Below, piece by piece: positions 63,701-64,000 of a stretch of DNA of 64,000 nt. Origin of the DNA: Hydractinia symbiolongicarpus (lineage: Eukaryota; Cnidaria; Hydrozoa; Anthoathecata; Hydractiniidae). The stretch's first letter is position 1; every line of letters starts with the position of its first letter. The notes beneath the pieces are model-generated. The model was not told where the DNA came from. It saw nothing but the letters and a program-made list of their open reading frames with translations, and did not search any database. The DNA lies in assembly GCF_029227915.1 (NCBI RefSeq), contig NC_079883.1, positions 17,548,001 through 17,612,000 on the forward strand, written 5' to 3'. The translations under genes and the position numbers were made by a program.

Positions 63701-64000
63701 GTCTATTGAGAGTGGAAGGATTAGACCAAAGGTAACCTGCGCAGGCACGTGGAACAACGTGATTTATGTATACGGACTTTTTTAAGCCGCAAAAGGCCAT
63801 ATTACAGCCTTTAGGGGCCTGTACACGTGTTTGACGGTCTTATAACGCCGTGGCGCTATGGAAAACAACTTGGGACTTCGTAGTCCTTTGAGAGTGGAAG
63901 GATAAGACCAATGATAACCTGCGCAGGAACGTGCAACCATGTGATATACGTGTAAGGTCTTTATTAGGCTACAGGAAGCCATATTACAGTCGTTAGACGC
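60776..64000 (+). repeat. Repeat of 51.23-54.46 kb, cut by window end
   Basis: Matches 51230 onward at an offset of 9546, falling to 9545 after about 62957, where AAAACCTTTGGGACG has lost a base relative to the earlier copy. The offset is 53 monomers less 100, supplied by four 24-bp and two 2-bp deletions lying in between. Differences include TTACTGTCG near 62553 and TGTAGCCCAATTGC near 63122. It contains the second 728-bp pair (60663-61390 and 61391 onward) and one 24-bp deletion monomer at 62624, and it must continue past the window. Confidence 0.86.

Larger units (their letters stand above)
1..64000 (+). repeat. 182-bp satellite array, entire window
   Basis: Landmarks such as GGCCTTTATTAGG, TTATAACGCC/TTGTAAAGCC, TTGGGACGTCGTAG and GCGCAGGCACGTG recur every 182 bp from start to end, always on the + strand. 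I found no inversion, spacer, transposon or unique sequence. Offsets between matching blocks are multiples of 182 after known indels are allowed for, for example 728, 910 and 4368 with no correction. Neighbouring monomers differ at many sites, while distant blocks can be nearly identical, which is the signature of higher-order repeats made by unequal exchange and segmental amplification. The strand label only gives the orientation used here. A centromeric or pericentromeric location is an inference from array size and organisation; the sequence alone does not prove centromere function. Confidence 0.97.

Noticed and set aside
118-63982. Nearly two hundred short minus-strand open frames of 60-130 codons
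   Set aside because: They repeat with the satellite period, overlap one another in different frames, and are only as long as the distance to the next stop in the repeat. 182 is not a multiple of 3, so no frame is kept from monomer to monomer. Their peptides are translations of the same repeat, with no recognisable domain, and single-base changes or indels open and close them freely.
1-64000. CRISPR array
   Set aside because: The repeated unit is the entire 182 bp, with no alternation of short identical repeats and unrelated spacers, and no cas genes are present.
1-64000. CENP-B box, as in primate alpha satellite
   Set aside because: The required TTCG and CGGG spacing is not met on either strand. 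CTTCGGACGTC and CTTCGTAGTCC contain TTCG but lack the distal CGGG.
1-64000. rDNA spacer subrepeats or 5S gene array
   Set aside because: No rRNA-like segment or RNA polymerase III internal promoter pattern such as GGTTCGANTCC was seen in any monomer.
1-64000. Assigning the array to a named species or known satellite family
   Set aside because: The monomer does not match satellites I can recall with confidence. Naming a species would be guesswork without a database search.

Overview
The whole 64 kb is one satellite DNA array. I see no gene, RNA gene, transposon or unique sequence in it. A 182-bp monomer runs head to tail in a single orientation from the first base to the last, about 355 monomer positions once indels are counted. 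An array this long, homogenised and uninterrupted, with nested higher-order repeats (HORs), is typical of eukaryotic centromeric or pericentromeric heterochromatin. I do not recognise the monomer and cannot name the organism. It is not human alpha satellite or Arabidopsis CEN180, and it has no CENP-B box that I can find. CpG is not depleted.

Monomer anatomy, with position 1 at the first G of GGCCTTTATTAGG: an inverted repeat at 1-25; a palindromic or near-palindromic GGYGTTATAACGCC at 63-76; a GGAC/GTCC dyad at 100-113; the palindrome CCTGCGCAGG at 145-154; CACGTG at 155-160; in many monomers a second CACGTG at 165-170; and ACGTG at 175-179. At least five monomer families can be told apart. 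B has a perfect GGCGTTATAACGCC. S has GGACTAGTCC. C has GCGATATGG and CCTTTGAGAG. D has CGTTAGACGCATG. E has GCTGTTAAAAAGCC and ACTAGGGGCG. In the right half there is also an F group with GGTCTTATAACGCCG.

Layout: 1-8.6 kb is a mosaic with local duplications of 3643 and 914 bp. 8.58-12.0 kb holds 1350-bp and 2078-bp repeats. 12.0-14.2 and 17.3-19.4 kb are rich in E-type monomers. 14.2-17.3 kb is a diverged copy of 4.3-8.5 kb. 19.42-27.04 kb is a tandem pair of 3808-bp units with 1995-bp internal structure. 27.0-31 kb repeats material from 7.7-9.3 kb. 30.9-37.8 kb contains a 4368-bp (24-monomer) duplication and a nested 910-bp tandem pair. 37.86-39.3 kb is a 718-bp pair. 40.77-43.28 kb is a 1264-bp pair. 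42.8-50.2 kb has interleaved 5078-, 4539/4532- and 2000-bp duplications. 51.1-52.3 kb is a 728-bp pair. 52.345-57.708 kb is a 2682-bp pair. 58.2-60.4 kb is a 1090-bp pair. 60.8-64 kb repeats 51.2-54.5 kb at an offset of 9546/9545 bp.

The main result is a register rule. Each exact offset equals a whole number of 182-bp monomers plus a small set of inherited indels (+11, -2, -7, -10, -24, -99). Those indels therefore act as tags that trace how blocks were copied. Short minus-strand open frames occur in nearly every monomer, but they are a by-product of the repeat and are not annotated as genes. All comparisons were made by eye; no alignment was run.
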